Assembly (NCBI GenBank): GCA_937885165.1
Contig: CAKZZJ010000071.1
Location: forward strand, 1-6,253
Direction of reading: 5' to 3'
Source of the DNA: an uncultured Caryophanales bacterium
GTDB lineage: Bacteria > Bacillota_I > Bacilli_A > Acholeplasmatales > Anaeroplasmataceae
Length of the DNA stretch: 6,253 nucleotides
A program made the position numbers and the translations under genes. A model generated the notes under the pieces. It saw only the letters and a program-made list of their open reading frames with translations. It was not told the origin of the DNA and searched no databases. Below, in pieces: positions 5,505 to 6,253 of this stretch. The number at the start of each line of letters is the position of its first letter. Within the stretch, counting starts at the first letter, position 1.

Positions 5505-6230
5505 ATGTGTGGAATATTTGGCTATTCTGGTAATATTGATGCGAAAAAAATATTACTTGAGGGACTAAAGAAATTAGAATACCGTGGTTATGATAGTGTT
5601 GGTATTGCATTAAGAAATGAATGTAATGATACCAACATTTTTAAAGTTGTAGGTAAAATTGATTCTTTAAAAGAATTAACTAAAGATAATAAAATAAAAG
5701 GCAACATCGGTATTGGCCACACGAGATGGGCAACTCATGGTGCTGCAACCATAAATAATGCACATCCAATAGGAAGTAATGATAATAACATCATAGGTGT
5801 ACATAATGGCATAATCGAAAATTATCAAGAATTAAAAGATAAATTATTAAATAAAGGCTATATATTTAATTCATCAACTGATACTGAAGTAATAATCAAT
5901 CTTGTAGATTATTATTACAAAAAATATAAGATAGGCCCAATTGATGCGATAAACAAAGCCCTGCTTAGAGCAAGAGGTACATACGCACTTGCTTTAATTT
6001 TTAAAGATTACCCTAATCAAGTGTGGTTTACTAAAAAAGGAAGCCCACTACTTGTTGCCAAAAAAGATGATGAATCTTTTTTGGCATCTGATTCATTTGC
6101 TTTAATAGAATATACTAATAAAATATATTATGTAGAAGATTATGAATGTGGTGTATTAGAAAAAGGCATGATTACATTTTTTGATTTAAATGGAAATGAT
6201 ATAACAAATACTAAACATGAAATAATATTA
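5505..6230 (+). CDS. glmS: glutamine--fructose-6-phosphate aminotransferase, N-terminal part (cut by contig end)
   Basis: GlmS makes glucosamine-6-phosphate from fructose-6-phosphate and glutamine, the first step to UDP-GlcNAc for peptidoglycan and polysaccharide. The 242 genuine codons cover the class II glutamine amidotransferase domain; the sugar isomerase half (two SIS domains, roughly 350 residues) is off the contig. Cys2, the N-terminal nucleophile after Met removal, is in MCGIFGYSG. LEYRGYDSVGIA (24-35), GHTRWATHG (71-79, Arg74), VHNGIIENY (99-107) and STDTE (124-128) are the glutamine-site and structural motifs. The YRGYDS and STDTE patterns separate GlmS from PurF and asparagine synthetase. 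The usual NAHPH is NAHPI here (Ile89). AGAGGA is 7 bases before the ATG. Translation past 6230 gives RSEERRV, which is adapter, not protein. The gene may be one of two glmS copies, a biosynthesis-cluster copy or the housekeeping one. Confidence 0.95.
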
Positions 6231-6253
6231 AGATCGGAAGAGCGTCGTGTAGG
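6231..6253. other. Illumina TruSeq adapter read-through (contamination)
   Basis: The last 23 bases begin AGATCGGAAGAGC, the common TruSeq adapter stem, and continue CGTCGTGTAGG, exactly as in the reverse complement of the universal adapter. The GC content jumps abruptly against the flanking glmS sequence. This is not genomic and should be trimmed. It shows that the contig ends here. Confidence 0.98.

Overview
This is a strongly AT-rich window (by eye about 30% G+C). AGA, TTA, AAA and ATA codons dominate, Shine-Dalgarno sites are good, and all intact genes end in TAA. This suggests a low-GC Gram-positive bacterium (Bacillota, perhaps an Erysipelotrichia- or Mollicutes-like gut lineage), but the sequence does not fix the taxon. 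Bases 6231-6253 are Illumina adapter sequence, so the window ends at a contig edge of a short-read assembly.

Region 1 (1-2898) is the end of a cell-surface polysaccharide operon on the + strand: rfbC (dTDP-4-keto-6-deoxyglucose 3,5-epimerase), rfbB (dTDP-glucose 4,6-dehydratase) and glf (UDP-galactopyranose mutase). The genes are 18-19 bases apart, each with its own ribosome binding site, and a Rho-independent terminator follows glf. They supply dTDP-L-rhamnose intermediates and UDP-galactofuranose. rfbA and rfbD are not in the window.

Region 2 (2899-5224) is an accessory island. It starts with the wreck of a DDE transposase on the - strand and a perfect 12-bp hairpin. Next is a type IV (AbiE-like) toxin-antitoxin operon on the + strand. 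Two near-identical 36-bp repeats bracket a textbook promoter (TTGAAT-17-TATAAT), probably as the operator bound by the antitoxin. The antitoxin gene (3392-4162) is intact. It overlaps by one base the start of an AbiEii-type nucleotidyltransferase toxin gene (4162-5224), which carries two lesions: one extra A in an A6 run and an in-frame TAA about 290 bases before the natural end. Correcting both restores one reading frame of 353 residues.

Region 3 (5225-6230) is a spacer with two AT-rich inverted repeats and no convincing gene. It is followed by the first 242 codons of glmS, which makes glucosamine-6-phosphate, the entry point to UDP-GlcNAc for peptidoglycan and polysaccharide. The island therefore lies between two stretches of envelope-precursor genes.
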